A stretch of 64,000 nt of DNA, taken from positions 1-64,000 of the forward strand of contig NZ_JAAAMU010000005.1 in NCBI RefSeq assembly GCF_009909195.1, read 5' to 3'. Made by a program: the position numbers and the translations under genes. The DNA comes from Paenibacillus sacheonensis. Lineage in GTDB: Bacteria > Bacillota > Bacilli > Paenibacillales > Paenibacillaceae. Of this stretch, positions 38,231 through 46,146 are shown one piece after another. The notes below the pieces were generated by a model. The model saw only the letters and a list, made by a program, of their open reading frames with translations. It made no database searches and was not told the DNA's origin. Each line of letters starts with the position of its first letter. Position 1 is the first letter of the stretch.

Positions 38231-39385
38231 TTATTTGCTAGATTGTACTTGCTCCGTTCCCGCTGCCGGGTCCACGACGTACGTGATCTTGGAGCCATCG
38301 GCCTGCGCTGCCGTGTAGGTAAGCAGCTTCGAGTCGTCGGACCATTTCAGATCGGCGATTCCCGATCGCTTCTTGCCTTCGAATACCGCCACGCTGTCGC
38401 TGACCGTGTAGACCAAGACCTTGTCTTCCACGATAAACGCCTGAAATTGTTCATCCGGTGATATCGGCGAAGCCATGAGCGTGGGAACAGGCGATTCGGC
38501 TTGCTTCAACGTATTTCCGCTGCCCGCACCCGAATTGCCCGATTGTCCGGCCGCCTTGTCGGCGCCGTCGGTCGTGCCGCCGCCCTTTGCATTGCCGCCT
38601 GCCGCAGGCGCTTGATCGCTCGCGCCGTCCTGCGCGGCTGCATCTCCGGCGTCGCCGGAATCGGCCGTATCGTACGATTGGTTCGGGGAGTTCGAATTTT
38701 CATCTGTCGTTATGCGGTCGTGCTCCCCTCCCGTAATCGGCGGCATCGGTTCGCCGTTCGGGTCGACGTTCAGCTCCTTGCTCATCTCTACGCTGTTGTT
38801 CTGAGCGGCGTCGTTCTTCGTGCCTTGCGATCGTACAAAGCTGCTGTCTTTCTTGTTCTCGCCCGAATTGCTTGCCGGGCTCGTGTCCGAAGCGTTGTCC
38901 GACATGTCGGCGGCGGAATTGCTGCTGCCCGTTGCGGCAGTATCCGCGTCGGCTGCCATATTGCCGCTATCCCGAAGCGTATGCATGCCCTGTCCGTTTA
39001 AGAAGAACATGCCCAGAATAACGCCGGCAGCCACGACGCCGCCCGCTGCCGAGATCGGAAGCCAGCGCCGCCAGTTTCCAGCCGGTTTCGCCCGCCGCGG
39101 AGCAGCTTTTTCTTCTCCGGCGATTACGATATGCGGCTGCGGAATAGTCAGCTCGGAAGCGGTCTGCAGCTCCGCCAGTTTAGGAAGGATCGCATCTACC
39201 AAGCTGTAACCCGGGGTTACTTTAGGCAAGCTTTCGAGCCCTGCAGAGAGCAGCTTCAGCCGTTCGAACATCGCTGCGCAATCGGAGCAATGCCGCGTAT
39301 GATTCATCAAGATTGCGGTTTCCTGTTCATCCAGGTCGCCGTCAAGCTGTCTTTGCATATACTCCATCACCTCTTGACAATTCAT
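38231..39385 (-). CDS. Anti-sigma factor with zinc-finger domain, membrane-anchored
   Basis: 384 residues. The N-terminal zinc-binding anti-sigma motif has MNCQEVMEYM and HTRHCSDC (His 29, Cys 33, Cys 36). One membrane segment follows near residues 108-130 (PISAAGGVVAAGVILGMFF). The outer part has about 170 residues rich in Ser, Asn, Asp, Gly and Ala, then a short beta-rich end (IADLKWSDDSKLLTYTAAQ, ITYVVDP) like one WD40/TolB strand set. The start overlaps the sigma-factor stop (ATGA), the usual arrangement of a sigma/anti-sigma pair. The signal sensed is unknown. Confidence 0.85.
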   Translation of the reverse strand: MNCQEVMEYMQRQLDGDLDEQETAILMNHTRHCSDCAAMFERLKLLSAGLESLPKVTPGYSLVDAILPKLAELQTASELTIPQPHIVIAGEEKAAPRRAKPAGNWRRWLPISAAGGVVAAGVILGMFFLNGQGMHTLRDSGNMAADADTAATGSSNSAADMSDNASDTSPASNSGENKKDSSFVRSQGTKNDAAQNNSVEMSKELNVDPNGEPMPPITGGEHDRITTDENSNSPNQSYDTADSGDAGDAAAQDGASDQAPAAGGNAKGGGTTDGADKAAGQSGNSGAGSGNTLKQAESPVPTLMASPISPDEQFQAFIVEDKVLVYTVSDSVAVFEGKKRSGIADLKWSDDSKLLTYTAAQADGSKITYVVDPAAGTEQVQSSK

Positions 39386-39930
39386 CCTCGGACACCTCCT
39401 CTCTGATAGTCATGCAGGTATGTCTGCAATTGCTGCCTTGCCCGGAATAAGTATGATTTTACGGTATTGAGCGGCAAATCCAGCGAATCTGCAATTTCAT
39501 TGTACGAGAAGTCCTGCAGGTATCGCAGTACCACGACTGCCCGATGATGCTCGGGAAGCTTGTCAATCGCTTTGCGAATATCCTGCGAGGTATAGGCAGA
39601 CATGACGTCTTCCTCGACCGAATGCTGATCCTTGAACACCATGTCGTGCTCGTCGATCGAGACGGTCGGCTTATTCCGCCGGAACTTGTCTATACAAATA
39701 TTCGTTACGATCCGCTGCACCCACGTCTTGAATTGCGCTTTCTCCTCGTAAGTACCGATCTTGGTATAGATACGGATTAGTGCTTCCTGCGCGGCATCCA
39801 TCGCGTCCTGCTCATTATTGACAATATAAAACGCGGTACGGTATACATGATTCTCGATTTGGCGCAACAGAGTAATAAGAGCTTCGCCATCGCCGGCTTG
39901 TGCGGCTTTAATCAGGCCTGGCTCCACCAC
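39382..39930 (-). CDS. ECF-type RNA polymerase sigma factor
   Basis: 182 residues. Sigma region 2 has MDAAQEALIRIYTKI and FKTWVQRIVTNICIDKFRR. Region 4 has LPEHHRAVVVLRYLQDFSYNEIADSLDLP with the recognition helix NTVKSYLFRARQQL. The frame is open for 52 more codons upstream, but GAGGGGGG stands seven bases ahead of GTG 39930 and the family similarity begins there. It is held inactive by the overlapping downstream anti-sigma factor. An ECF-type promoter just upstream suggests self-activation. Confidence 0.9.
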   Translation of the reverse strand: MVEPGLIKAAQAGDGEALITLLRQIENHVYRTAFYIVNNEQDAMDAAQEALIRIYTKIGTYEEKAQFKTWVQRIVTNICIDKFRRNKPTVSIDEHDMVFKDQHSVEEDVMSAYTSQDIRKAIDKLPEHHRAVVVLRYLQDFSYNEIADSLDLPLNTVKSYLFRARQQLQTYLHDYQRGGVRG

Positions 39931-39958
39931 GGAGGATCCCCCCTCTTGCAATCTAACA

Positions 39959-39985
39959 GACGCATGCGTTCCGTCGAAAGTTGCA
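39959..39985 (-). promoter_or_regulatory. Putative ECF-type promoter of the sigma/anti-sigma operon
   Basis: On the minus strand TGCAAC (39985-39980), a 17-base spacer and CGTC (39962-39959), about 30 bases upstream of the GTG start. It resembles the AAC...CGT pattern of SigW-group promoters. Autoregulation is inferred. Confidence 0.45.
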
Positions 39986-40067
39986 TCGCATATAAAAATT
40001 TTTTTATAAAAATTTAAGAAGTTGACGGCCCCTGAAAATTCGCGCATCACATCAAAAGAATAGCAGA

Positions 40068-40120
40068 AAATAAAAGGACCGTACACCCTGCCAGGAATTT
40101 ACCAGCAGCGTTACGGTCCT
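40068..40120 (-). terminator. Terminator after the 2-hydroxyacid dehydrogenase
   Basis: On the minus strand AGGACCGTA pairs with TACGGTCCT, with an inner GCTG/CAGG pairing, followed by TTTATTTTC. Confidence 0.7.
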
Positions 40121-40139
40121 CGTTCGGCGTTAAGCGGCG

Positions 40140-41099
40140 TTAATATTGGGCATTCAAGTCGACGACATTGCGTTTCGGCGATCCGCAGCTGCGATATTCG
40201 GCCAGGTTATCGAGCACGATGTCGAGTGCCCGCTCGATGTAGCTGTCCGTATTGCCCGCTTCGTGAGGCGTCAGAATCACGTTCTCCAGCGTCCACAGCG
40301 GGTGGTCCTCCGGCAGCGGCTCCTGCTCGAACACATCCAAGCCTGCGCCCGCGATGCGCCCGTCCCGAAGCGCGCTCAGCAGCGCGGCTGTATCCGTCGT
40401 GGCTCCCCTGCCGATATTAATATAGTAAGCCGTCGGCTTCATCGCTTCGAACTCGGCTTGGCCGAACAGGAAGCGGGTCTCGCTTGTCAGCGGCAGGCAG
40501 TTGATGACATAATCGCTTTGCGCCAAGACTTCGTTCAGCTTCGCGAGATCGGCCATCTCATCCACGCCCTCGGCGGGCGCCCCCGAGCGCCGTACGCCGA
40601 TCACTCTCATGCCGAATGCTTTGGCGATCTTGGCCGTTTCCAACCCGATCGCGCCTGCGCCGACGATCGCGATAGTCTTGCCATGGGCTTCGCCGAGACT
40701 TTTCGACGGCTGCCATTTACGCTCCAGTTGGCTGCGCACCGCACGATGAACGCCGCGGGTAAGGGATAGCAGCATGGCGAAAATCGATTCCGAAATTTGA
40801 AACGGATGCACGCCGGACGCATTGGTCAGCACGGCGCCCAGTGCCTGGATTCGGTCCAGCGGGATATGATCCACGCCGGCGCCCAGGTTTTGCAGCCATT
40901 TGAGGGCAATGCCCTCTTCGAACAGCGTTTTCTTGACGTCGCGGTTCCAGCCCAAAATAATTTCGGCGGACTTCAGCTGCTTCCGTGCCGTCTCGGCATC
41001 GAGTCCCGAAGCATCGACGAAACCGAAGTCAGGAAGCGCGGCTTGAATCGCCGAGATTTGATCGGGCGAAAATGATTGAACGGAGACAATCGTACCCAT
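40140..41099 (-). CDS. D-2-hydroxyacid dehydrogenase family protein
   Basis: NAD(P)-dependent oxidoreductase of 319 residues. The N-terminal substrate domain is followed by the nucleotide fold with IAIVGAGAIGLETAK. The catalytic set is NIGRGATTD (Arg), GLDVFEQEPLP (Glu) and LTPHEAGNT (His). GGAGGG lies about nine bases ahead of ATG 41099; the longer frame to 41147 lacks family character. Substrate (glyoxylate/hydroxypyruvate, phosphoglycerate-like or other) cannot be told. It is monocistronic with a terminator. Confidence 0.88.
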   Translation of the reverse strand: MGTIVSVQSFSPDQISAIQAALPDFGFVDASGLDAETARKQLKSAEIILGWNRDVKKTLFEEGIALKWLQNLGAGVDHIPLDRIQALGAVLTNASGVHPFQISESIFAMLLSLTRGVHRAVRSQLERKWQPSKSLGEAHGKTIAIVGAGAIGLETAKIAKAFGMRVIGVRRSGAPAEGVDEMADLAKLNEVLAQSDYVINCLPLTSETRFLFGQAEFEAMKPTAYYINIGRGATTDTAALLSALRDGRIAGAGLDVFEQEPLPEDHPLWTLENVILTPHEAGNTDSYIERALDIVLDNLAEYRSCGSPKRNVVDLNAQY

Positions 41100-41254
41100 A
41101 AGCTGCGGTCCCTCCTTCCTAATTGGAACAAAGATTAACATTTGCAACCATTTGTGTCAAACCAATCGAATGCGGTTACTTAATTATCGAGGTCAATTAC
41201 TGTTGAAATTTGCCATGAACGAAGCAAGCTCTAACTGGCGGGAGGGGTCTTACG

Positions 41255-41587
41255 ATGACACTCACGAAAGAACAATGGAAACAACAATGGGTCGACGATT
41301 ATTTGGACTTGTACAATTACGCGCTGGCGCTCGGAGATAAGGAATGGCAGACGGAAATCGAGGCGCTGCTGCGCCGGCAGGAGTACGCCTACGACGACAC
41401 GGTCCGCGAATGGACGAAGGAGCAGCTGTGGACGCAGTTCAACACAATCAACTATAAAATGATGGAGCTGTTCACGCTGATGCGGAAAAGCAGCAGCAAC
41501 GAGGAGGAGTCGGCGATCCGGGATCTGATCTGGCAGCTCAAGCTGCAGCGCATGGATCTGGCCAAACAAATCAAGGAGCTGTGCTGA
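41255..41587 (+). CDS. Hypothetical protein, helical, 110 residues
   Basis: No family recognised. The protein is soluble and probably all-helical, rich in Trp, Gln, Glu and Leu (EQWKQQWVDDYLDLYNYA; LIWQLKLQRMDLAKQIKE at the C-terminus). GGGAGGGG lies ahead of the ATG, and codon use is like the neighbours, so it is probably real. Upstream is the divergent dehydrogenase gene, downstream a large hairpin element. Confidence 0.72.
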   Translation: MTLTKEQWKQQWVDDYLDLYNYALALGDKEWQTEIEALLRRQEYAYDDTVREWTKEQLWTQFNTINYKMMELFTLMRKSSSNEEESAIRDLIWQLKLQRMDLAKQIKELC

Positions 41588-41617
41588 CGTTTCGAGCTAC
41601 AAAGGTGCCGCCGCTGC

Positions 41618-41688
41618 AGGGCCGTCAGATTCGATGAGCGCTCCCGTGGTGTTCCGCACCACAGTCGCTCTCATTCGAACTGACGGCG
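41618..41688. repeat. Long nested inverted repeat
   Basis: GCCGTCAG.TTCGA.TGAG.GCG-type arms pair around an inner GTGGTG/CACCAC hairpin: the left arm starts with GCCGTCAGATTCGATGAGCG and the right arm ends with CATTCGAACTGACGGC. It fills most of the gap between the 110-residue gene and the cupredoxin gene. No gene seen. Confidence 0.65.
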
Positions 41689-41741
41689 CTTGCGCTCCGT
41701 ACCCCCTCCGCTGCAAAAGCAGCACAGCTTCCGGCGGCATT

Positions 41742-41788
41742 GCAAAAGCCCTTTTTCATCTGAGCAGCAGATGAAAAAGGGCTTTTGC
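41742..41788. terminator. Perfect 21-bp stem-loop, bidirectional terminator
   Basis: The arms 41742-41762 and 41768-41788 are exact reverse complements over a five-base loop (AGCAG) and contain CCCTTTTT/AAAAAGGG. It lies 18 bases after the cupredoxin stop and would end transcripts from either side. Confidence 0.6.
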
Positions 41789-41805
41789 GGTCTCCTATGC
41801 GGTAA

Positions 41806-42234
41806 TTAGTCGACGATCAATTTGCCGACCATGTTCGCGTGTCCCGAGCCGCAGACGATGGAGCAGTGATACGGATGCTCGCCCGCTTTGTCCGCGGTGA
41901 AGGTAGCCGTGCCTTCGTTCTCCTTGATGTCGACATCGTAGTCCGGGATCGCGAAGCCATGGAGCCCCTCTTCGTCCACCAGCTTGATCGTTACCTTGTC
42001 TCCTTGTTTCACATGGATCTCGGGTTGATCGAATTTGAAGTTGGACGCCTTGACCGTTATCGTCTGCTCTCCGCCGGAGCTGGCTCCGGTATTGGCATTG
42101 CCGCCGTTATTGGTGCCGGTATTCGTATTGCCCCCGTTGTTATCGTTGTTTTTCCCGCCGCAGCCGCTTAGCGCGAGCGCGGCCGCGAAGAGCAGTACCG
42201 CCGTCAGAAGGCCGGTTCGAATCCGCTTGTTCAT
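41806..42234 (-). CDS. CuA-type cupredoxin lipoprotein
   Basis: 142 residues. A lipoprotein signal (LALSGC, lipidated Cys 25) is followed by an Asn/Gly/Thr spacer, then a cupredoxin fold. GLHGF gives His 92, and HCSIVCGSGHANM gives Cys 124, Cys 128, His 132 and Met 135, the complete CuA motif (C-x3-C-x3-H-x2-M) of cytochrome oxidase subunit II. No membrane helices of COX2 are present, so it is a free binuclear-copper electron carrier on the outer face. ATG 42234 has AAGGAG eight bases ahead; GTG 42243 is a weaker choice. Four genes (dehydrogenase subunit, flavoprotein, tatC, tatA) lie directly upstream on the same strand. Confidence 0.88.
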   Translation of the reverse strand: MNKRIRTGLLTAVLLFAAALALSGCGGKNNDNNGGNTNTGTNNGGNANTGASSGGEQTITVKASNFKFDQPEIHVKQGDKVTIKLVDEEGLHGFAIPDYDVDIKENEGTATFTADKAGEHPYHCSIVCGSGHANMVGKLIVD

Positions 42235-42246
42235 CCTCAACACTCC

Positions 42247-42447
42247 TTATTTTGCTTGCTCCAATTCTTGCACGGGCTGCTTCTCTTCGGTCGCATCGTC
42301 GATTATGATGCCCTTCGTGGAGTTGCGGAATTCACGAAGCGTATCTCCGAACGCGCGGCCGAGCTGCGGCAGCTTGGCTGGACCGAATACGATGAGCGCG
42401 ATGGCCAAGATGATGATCAGGCCGGAAACGCCTACATTGTTAAACAT
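42247..42447 (-). CDS. tatA: Sec-independent translocase subunit TatA
   Basis: 66 residues. One N-terminal membrane helix (GLIIILAIALIVFG) is followed by the FGPAKLPQLGRAFGDTLREFR hinge and amphipathic helix that define TatA. AAAGGAGG lies seven bases ahead of the ATG. It lies between tatC and the cupredoxin gene. Confidence 0.95.
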   Translation of the reverse strand: MFNNVGVSGLIIILAIALIVFGPAKLPQLGRAFGDTLREFRNSTKGIIIDDATEEKQPVQELEQAK

Positions 42448-42486
42448 GGCTTTTACCTCCTTTCCGGGTTCCTAATGCCTTGTCGA

Positions 42487-43254
42487 TCAAGGCAGCACCG
42501 GTTCGAGCGCCCGCTTCTCTCTTCGTCTGAAATACCGGATACTGACGAAGGCGCTGATCTCGAACAGCAGAATAAGCGGCAGCGTCACCGAAAGATGGGA
42601 CACGAAGTCGGGCGGCGAGATGAGCGAGCCCAGCACCGCCAGTCCGACATAGGCGTACTTGCGCACCTGCTTTAGCTTGCCCGGCGTCAACAAACCGATC
42701 CGGGTCAGCAGCAGCAGGACGAGCGGCATTTCGAAAGCGATGCCCATGGGAAGCAGGAAGCTGACCAGAAACGAGACATAATGCTGGATGCCGTATACCT
42801 CGTTCGCGCCGATGGATCGATTCAGCTTGATCATGAACGAAATCATCATCGGCAGCGCGACGCTGTATCCGAACAACACCCCGAACAAGAACAGCAGAAA
42901 CGACAACGGAACGTACAGCAGCGTGCTCTTGGCTTCCGTGTCCGTCATGCCCGGTCTTGCAAACGCCCACAGCTGATAGATAAACACGGGCAGCGAGAGC
43001 AGCAAGCCGACCATCAAGGCGCATTTCATATAAACGGCGATCCCGTCGGAAAGCGCGAATACGCTCCACTCCACCTGCACGGATCCGAGATGCGTCTTGA
43101 CGAAATGCAGCAAGCGGGGAGAGACGTACAGGCCGGCGGCAAGCGACAGCACAAACCAGATCGACGAGATGATCAGCCGCTTGCGCAGCTCCGTCAGATG
43201 CGCAATCAGGTCGCGGTCGACCGACAGCTTGCCGGCGTTCTCCCCGCCGCTCAT
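42487..43254 (-). CDS. tatC: Sec-independent translocase subunit TatC
   Basis: 255 residues with six membrane segments. The N-terminal HLTELRKRLI and later FALSDGIAVYMK and ALPMMISFMIKLNRS correspond to TatC, which binds the twin-arginine signal. PDFVSHLSVTLPLILLFE ends the membrane region. It overlaps the flavoprotein stop by four bases (ATGA), so it is translationally coupled to the dehydrogenase. Confidence 0.95.
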   Translation of the reverse strand: MSGGENAGKLSVDRDLIAHLTELRKRLIISSIWFVLSLAAGLYVSPRLLHFVKTHLGSVQVEWSVFALSDGIAVYMKCALMVGLLLSLPVFIYQLWAFARPGMTDTEAKSTLLYVPLSFLLFLFGVLFGYSVALPMMISFMIKLNRSIGANEVYGIQHYVSFLVSFLLPMGIAFEMPLVLLLLTRIGLLTPGKLKQVRKYAYVGLAVLGSLISPPDFVSHLSVTLPLILLFEISAFVSIRYFRRREKRALEPVLP

Positions 43255-44972
43255 ACGAGCGATCCCGGCTTAGCGAGATATTTGGCGATGCCTTCCGCGG
43301 TGCGGTAAGCCAATGCGCCGACGGTCGCGGTCGGATTGAAGCCGCTGTTATGCGCGAAGGCCGACGCGCCGCAGACGAAGACGTTCTCCGCGTCCCACAT
43401 CTGCAAATAGTTATTCACGACCGACGTCTTGGGATCGCTGCCCATGATCGCTCCGCCCGTATTGTGGGTGGATTGGTACGGCACGATATTGTACTGCTTG
43501 ATGGAATCGTGGATTTCCGTCTTGGTGCCGCCCATGCCGTCGGCGATTTCTTTGGTCTTCCCGGCAATGTACTTGACCAGCTCGCGGTCCTGGTCTTCGA
43601 AATCAAAGGTGAGCCGGATCAGCGGCAGTCCCAGCGCATCCTTATACTCGGGATCGAGGTCCAGGTAGTGATGCCGCCACGGCATGCTGGATCCCTGAGC
43701 GGCCACGGTCAGCGTGCGGTTCGCGTAGTGCAGCGTTTGCTTCTTGAATTCCGCGCCCCACTTCGGCGTCCCCATCGGAGCAGGCTGGTATTGAATCGGC
43801 CGAAGCCCCGTCTGCGTGAAACGGATGTTCGCGCCATGGAGGAACTTCAGATCACTGTGGTCGAAATTATCGCCGTTAAAGTCGTCCAGGCTGCTTCCGA
43901 GCGCTCCCGCGCCCATCGCCATATTGAACTCCCGGTCCTCGAACACGACATTCGTGCTGGCGCCGTTGACTTGGTAGGCGTAATTGCGCCCCACGGCCCC
44001 GGTATCGGTATTCGGGTCATACGGTTTGCCCAGCTTGGAGAGCAGCAGCAGTCTTACGTTGGAGAATAGATAGCCCGATAGAATGACGATGTCGGCCGGC
44101 TGAATGTACTCTTCGCCCGTAGGCGTATTCACGTAACGCACGCCCGTCGCCTTCTTGCCGTCGTGAAGCACTTCCGTTACGTTCGCATGCGTTCTCAGAT
44201 CCAGCTTGCCCGACTTCTGGGCGACGGGCAGGACCGTCACGACGGGGTCCGCCTTCGCGCCGTACTCGCAGCCGAACCGCTCGCAGTACCCGCAATATTG
44301 GCATGGCGCCCGCTCGATGCCGTCCGGGTTCTTGTACACCTCGGTCAAATTCGCCGACGGAATGACATACGGATGGTAGCCGAGCTTCTTCGCGGAATCC
44401 TCGAACAGCTTCATCGCCGGCGTCTTCTTCATCGGACCGACCGGGAACGCCTTGGACATCGCCCCGACGTTCGCCTGCGTCGTCGGTTCGCCGCCGATGC
44501 CCGCCATTTGCTCGTATTTGACGAAGTATGGTTCCAGCTCGTCGTACTTGATGCCCCAGTCGCGAATGGCCATGCCTTCCGGGATTTTCTTGGCCCCGTA
44601 ACGCTCGATCGTCTTGCTGCGAATCTCGAAATCATACGGGAGGAATCGGTAGTACTGGCCGTTCCAGTGTACGCCCGCGCCGCCAAGCCCGTCCCCAAGA
44701 AGAAACGAGCCGTAGCTGCGCATCGGCAGCGCGCGCAGTTTGCTCGTGTTGCGGAAGGTGACGGTTTCCTTCGACAAGTCCTGCATGAGTTCGTAACGGG
44801 AGGCGTAGCGCAGCTCGTCGTGAACGTGGAAATAATCCTGCGTGCTTCGGCTCTTGCCCCGCTCCAGGCCGACGACGGAATGGCCGGCCTTGGTCAATTC
44901 CGATGCGATGATTCCTCCTACCCAGCCCATGCCGACAATGACGATGGGCACTTTGGGAAGTTTCGTTGCCAT
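43251..44972 (-). CDS. GMC-family flavoprotein, gluconate/sugar dehydrogenase large subunit
   Basis: 573-residue FAD enzyme. VIVGMGWVGGIIASELTKAG near residue 11 is the FAD-binding motif. CQYCGYCERFGC carries Cys 224, 227, 230 and 235, as in the catalytic subunit of three-subunit gluconate 2-dehydrogenase and FAD-glucose dehydrogenase, which holds a 3Fe-4S cluster. The C-terminal THNTGG (His 503) and HNSGFNPT (His 541, Asn 542) give the GMC active-site pair. It has no signal peptide and would be exported with its Tat-signal partner, encoded 21 bases upstream. Substrate is inferred from the family. Confidence 0.88.
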   Translation of the reverse strand: MATKLPKVPIVIVGMGWVGGIIASELTKAGHSVVGLERGKSRSTQDYFHVHDELRYASRYELMQDLSKETVTFRNTSKLRALPMRSYGSFLLGDGLGGAGVHWNGQYYRFLPYDFEIRSKTIERYGAKKIPEGMAIRDWGIKYDELEPYFVKYEQMAGIGGEPTTQANVGAMSKAFPVGPMKKTPAMKLFEDSAKKLGYHPYVIPSANLTEVYKNPDGIERAPCQYCGYCERFGCEYGAKADPVVTVLPVAQKSGKLDLRTHANVTEVLHDGKKATGVRYVNTPTGEEYIQPADIVILSGYLFSNVRLLLLSKLGKPYDPNTDTGAVGRNYAYQVNGASTNVVFEDREFNMAMGAGALGSSLDDFNGDNFDHSDLKFLHGANIRFTQTGLRPIQYQPAPMGTPKWGAEFKKQTLHYANRTLTVAAQGSSMPWRHHYLDLDPEYKDALGLPLIRLTFDFEDQDRELVKYIAGKTKEIADGMGGTKTEIHDSIKQYNIVPYQSTHNTGGAIMGSDPKTSVVNNYLQMWDAENVFVCGASAFAHNSGFNPTATVGALAYRTAEGIAKYLAKPGSLV

Positions 44973-44993
44973 AGTCTGTTCGCTCCTTTGCCC

Positions 44994-45776
44994 TTAGCCG
45001 ATTTCCAAGTGATCGCTTAAGCTTAACGGTTCCATTTTCACGAAATCGTCCTTGTCGATTTGTTCGGTGAAGCTCATTTGGTTGCCGGGATAATTGCGCA
45101 TCCGCCAGCCGTCCATGTTCTTGTTGCCGCCGTACAGCGGATCCGCGTAAACGCCTTCGATCGTGAGGTTCAAGAAGTACGCGAAGAACGTCGAAGCCGG
45201 CACGCCCTTGATGTTAACGGCATCCTGCTCGAAATCGCCGAGCACTTTGTCCTGCTCTTCCGGAGCGAGATCCGGGAAGCCTTTCTGGTACTTATCCATG
45301 CTGTATACGTTCAGCGAGTCCAAACCCAAGGCGACCAGCTCGCGGCGTTTGAAGGAAAGCTGATAGCCCTGCGTCGCTTCAGACTTGTAGAACGGCGGGC
45401 TCATGTACTCGCGCGCGTTCATGCCGTAAGCGCTCGCCATTTGGTGGTCGATGAAGAAAGCGACCCCTAGCTCTTTGGCCCCAGGGCCGCTATCGTCCTT
45501 CGGATAAATCCGCTCGGATGCCGCTTCTGCCGTCATGAACTGGTCCTGATTGAAGAACATGAGGGCCTGATTGTAATCCCGGTCGGCCGGCTTGGCCGGT
45601 TTGCCGGTATCGGGCTGAGCTGCTTCATCCTTCTTGTCCGTGTTCGCGTTGGCCCCGATGAGACCGCCGATAACGCCGCCGACGACGACGCCTCCGATCG
45701 CGGTTCCGGAGTATTTCAAGAATTGCCTGCGCGACTCGTCGCGGGGCTGCTGCGAAGATTCGTTCTTGTTCGCCAT
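44994..45776 (-). CDS. Gluconate 2-dehydrogenase subunit 3 family protein, Tat substrate
   Basis: 260 residues. The twin-arginine signal SRRQFLK at residues 15-21 is followed by a Gly/Val-rich hydrophobic core. The mature part includes FFNQDQFMTAEAASERIYP and GVAFFIDHQMASAYG, typical of the small (gamma) subunit. By family knowledge it carries the folded flavoprotein through the Tat pore. It is the first gene of a five-gene unit with the flavoprotein, tatC, tatA and the cupredoxin. GAGAGG lies ahead of the ATG. Confidence 0.87.
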   Translation of the reverse strand: MANKNESSQQPRDESRRQFLKYSGTAIGGVVVGGVIGGLIGANANTDKKDEAAQPDTGKPAKPADRDYNQALMFFNQDQFMTAEAASERIYPKDDSGPGAKELGVAFFIDHQMASAYGMNAREYMSPPFYKSEATQGYQLSFKRRELVALGLDSLNVYSMDKYQKGFPDLAPEEQDKVLGDFEQDAVNIKGVPASTFFAYFLNLTIEGVYADPLYGGNKNMDGWRMRNYPGNQMSFTEQIDKDDFVKMEPLSLSDHLEIG

Positions 45777-45903
45777 GCTTTATTCGCCTCTCTCTGTGGA
45801 AGTTGGAGGAATTCGCTTCGCTTAGTCTTTCCAACATAAGGGGCATTATCCAAGGCCGCAAAAGAATTATTCCAAAGGTGGAGAAACCTATGCGGCAGCG
45901 GTG

Positions 45904-46037
45904 TTTGGGGGTGAAAGACTTTGGGCGTGAAAGACTTTGGGCGTGAAGAAGTTTTGGCGGTGAAAGAGCTTTGGGCGTGAAGGAGCTTTGGGGGTCAAGG
46001 AGCTTCAGGGGCCAAGGAATTTCGAGGGTAAACGCGT
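45904..46037. repeat. Degenerate minisatellite, eight units of 16-17 bp
   Basis: Consensus TTTGGGCGTGAAAGAGC, units starting at 45904, 45920, 45936, 45953, 45970, 45987, 46004 and 46021. The first six are close, the last two decayed. Unit length changes from 16 to 17 within the array and the + frame contains stops, so it is not coding. It lies in the 370-base gap (45777-46146) between the dehydrogenase operon and comEC; nothing else is seen there. Confidence 0.85.
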
Positions 46038-46146
46038 TTTGGAAGAAAGCTGCGGTTGAGAGAAGGGCGGGATCGAGGCGGTGGCGAGAAGGCCGCTTCC
46101 GCCCCCTCCGGATTAAGCGGGTTGAAGCGGCCTCCTGTTCACTCAG

